Of a stretch of 64,000 bases of DNA, positions 61,900 through 64,000 are shown in pieces. Source of the DNA: Xanthoparmelia taractica. Taxonomy: Eukaryota > Ascomycota > Lecanoromycetes > Lecanorales > Parmeliaceae. The stretch is taken from positions 1 through 64,000 of the forward strand of contig JANQBS010000209.1 of the NCBI GenBank assembly GCA_033085395.1, given 5' to 3'. The translations under genes were made by a program, and so were the position numbers. The first letter of the stretch is position 1, and each line of letters begins with the position of its first letter. Under the pieces are notes generated by a model, which was not told the origin of the DNA, did not search any database, and was given only the letters and a program-made list of their open reading frames with translations.

Positions 61900-63075
61900 G
61901 TTAAAACTTTTATATAGCTAAAGAATATATTTTTATTTTTATTTTATTAGAATATTCTTAAAATATAATTAAAAAAGTATAAATTAATTATAGCGAGAAA
62001 GATTATTAATTTATATTTATATTATCGTAAGAGAAAGTAATTATTTATAATAATTCTATTATTAACTAAGATAATATCGAAGATACACTTTCTATCTCTT
62101 AATGAAATCGATATATTCGCGCGATTAAATTTAATTACTCGTTATACGATTTTTTATATCTTAAAAATATTTAAAAAAAAAAAGTCTTTATCGAGTATCA
62201 CGTCGAAAGAGCTTAAGTTTAATATATTTAAGAAGTTACTAAAGAAGAAGAGCGTATATCGATTGAATATATACGAGCGAATTATATATAAGATTAAAAA
62301 TATAGATTTAATAATAGATATCGCTCGTAAATTTAGAGCGATCGTATTATAGATATATAAAAATAAAGAGAATTTAATCGTCTTTATTATTAAGATCGCT
62401 GAGTACGAAAATCTAGATATTTATTTAATATATCTAGCTTTACTATCTTTCTATTAAATTAATTAAAACTTAATTTCTATTTATTATATATTATTAATAA
62501 CAATACGTAAAAAGTTATTTACTCGATATTAATAATCGCGATTAGATTTATATAATTTTTAATTAACGCTTAATAATCTTAATAATTAAATATATTAAGC
62601 TAATTAAGTTCGTTACTTAGCTTATATAAAAATATCTTAGCTAATCTTATCTTTATAATAATACGATCGCTATACGTTAATTTATTTAATTCTCTTATTT
62701 CTATAGCGATAAAAGATTACCTCTTATTTTTTTTCGTAATAACTTAATTATTTATATACTCTACGATCTTAAGCTTTTCGTATCTTAATATAATATTATC
62801 TACGCTTAATCGATAGATATAAGATATTTAATATTTAGATAAATAGCGATATTAAATAAAAAGAAACGATAATAGATAGCGACGAAGATAACTTAAATAA
62901 AGTTATAGAAGTAGAAGATACGCGTGTTAGAATATATTATTTTATTTAATATATTAATACGCTACGTGAGAAGCAAGCTCACGAAGTTATTAAATACTTT
63001 AATATTATTAATAACAATAAAAAGAATATAGACGTTAAAAGCTCGAGATCGAAACGAAGAAAAGAAAATTAATCT
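61900..63075 (+). pseudogene. Long plus-strand coding remnant, protein not recognised
   Basis: From about 61.9 kb one reading frame can be followed to a TAA at 63073-63075, broken only by TAA/TAG codons that are one RIP step from CAA, CAG or TGG. Best stretches: SLSSITSKELKFNIFKKLLK near 62190, RLNIYERIIYKIKNIDLIID near 62260, an acidic IIDSDEDNLNKVIEVEDTR near 62880 and a basic C-terminal KSSRSKRRKEN. The residue pattern looks like real protein, but I cannot place it in a transposase, helicase or RT family. A solo LTR of element E sits 15 bp after it. Confidence 0.45.
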
Positions 63076-63085
63076 ATTAAAGTCT

Positions 63086-63251
63086 AAGATTGTTGAATAC
63101 TTGAAAGGTTGGGTGAAAGATGATTCATTTCTTCTAACGAAAACTGCTACTTAAATACTACTCGCTCTTGGCAGGCATTCACGATTGGCAGGTACACCCG
63201 ACCGATACTAGCATGGTGCTAGTACTAGGCAGGTACTATCCGTACAAAGAT
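63086..63251 (+). repeat. Solo LTR of element E with 5-bp target duplication
   Basis: The LTR proper is 63091-63246 (156 bp, TGTTGAATAC ... CCGTACA), flanked by AAGAT at 63086-63090 and 63247-63251. It matches the interrupted LTR at 6285-7352. The exact duplication around a single LTR shows that an insertion was reduced by LTR-LTR recombination. It keeps normal GC inside AT-rich surroundings. The 62-codon open frame at 63168-63356 crosses it and is not a gene. Confidence 0.9.
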
Positions 63252-64000
63252 CGAATCGCGACGTATTTAATTATTTATAATTACGTTAGATTCTCGCTAA
63301 TAAGAATAGATTATACGAGTTTATTAAATAAATTAAATAGTCTAGATAAAAATTAAAAGAAAATAATTATCGAGAAAATAAGTAAATTAATTTTTTTATT
63401 AAATATCGAGTACGTTAAGAGCGTAAGTAATTAATAAAACTCGATAATAATAGAATTTAATCGTGAAAGTTAATAATTATTAATATAAATAATAATCTTT
63501 ATAATTCTTAAATAGAAATTTACCTACGTATAAAGTAAGATAGTAATCGTTTATTATTAATATTAGATTATAAGTAGCAATTAAGAGATAGTTATAAATA
63601 AGATAATAAAGAATATTATAGATCGACTTTAATAAGCGCTTTCTTTTTTCTTCTTATTTACGACTTATTTTTAATAAAATATATTCATATCTTAATAATT
63701 ATTTAATTCTAATTTTATCGAAGACTAAATTAAATAAACTTAATAATTAAGCTCGATAAATATCACCTTAAATTCTTTCTCTTTCCCCTCTTATATAATT
63801 TTATCTCTACACTTATATTATAATATACTTTAAGCGATATTAAAAGTAGATATTTATCTTCTTAATTTAAATAGATAATATTATTATATATATCGTATAA
63901 AGAGAATTTTATTAATATAGTTTAAGAATAGTAATCGATCTCATAATAAGCTTTATATTTTATATATTTATTGAAAAAACGAGTAAATTCGATAATATTA
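63252..64000. other. AT-rich segment without recognisable gene
   Basis: RIP-like sequence continuing the host of the solo LTR. No domain, repeat or open frame of significance was seen. Confidence 0.5.

Noticed and set aside
63168..63356. 62-codon open frame beginning in the solo LTR
   Set aside because: Crosses the LTR boundary into unrelated flanking DNA.

Overview
The window is a piece of a filamentous ascomycete (Pezizomycotina) genome with a strongly two-part composition. About 58 of the 64 kb is extremely AT-rich and consists of nested, dead transposable elements whose damage looks like repeat-induced point mutation (RIP): C-to-T and G-to-A transitions, an excess of TpA, and reading frames broken almost only by TAA/TAG. 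One island of ordinary base composition (about 40.1-45.5 kb) carries two divergent, intact, intron-containing housekeeping genes. The short introns, branch-point motifs and RIP pattern point to a filamentous ascomycete; the class cannot be fixed from sequence reading alone.

Gene island: the minus strand encodes RPC82, the C82/RPC3 subunit of RNA polymerase III (4 exons, the first only 9 nt, 676 aa deduced). The plus strand encodes QCR2, core protein 2 of the mitochondrial cytochrome bc1 complex (4 exons, 460 aa deduced). Their start codons are 282 bp apart, so the two genes share one promoter region. The two genes have unrelated functions.

Element layers, left to right: LTR retroelement B copy 1 (1-3879, minus, leaves the window); an unassigned segment with a GC-richer patch (3880-5085); a LINE reverse transcriptase remnant (5090-6284, plus); the LTR of element E, split by a TIR element that is itself split by a MITE (6285-7352); the E body (7353 to about 10030); Ty3/gypsy element G (minus, about 10030-12733 and 22170-23573), split inside its RT by chromodomain Ty3/gypsy element A copy 1 (12734-22169, minus, 5-bp target duplication), which holds a 1.9-kb hAT element (16549-18464); a truncated copia LTR (23574-24382); B copy 2 (24383 to about 28575); Ty3/gypsy element C (minus, about 28576-33034 and 38404-40097), split by the structurally complete Ty3/gypsy element D (33040-38398, plus, 188-bp LTRs, 5-bp target duplication). 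Right of the gene island lie a pogo/Fot1-like remnant (about 46.2-46.7 kb), A copy 2 (46702 to about 52125), a copia element F (about 52126-58207, plus), an unassigned long remnant (58208-63090) and a solo LTR of E (63091-63246).

Over all this are scattered six copies of a 241-277-bp MITE whose termini match those of the 1.9-kb hAT element. Five of the six MITEs and the hAT element have perfect 8-bp target duplications, and the paralogous copies of A supply matching empty sites. No tRNA, rRNA, CRISPR array or bacterial-type operon was seen.
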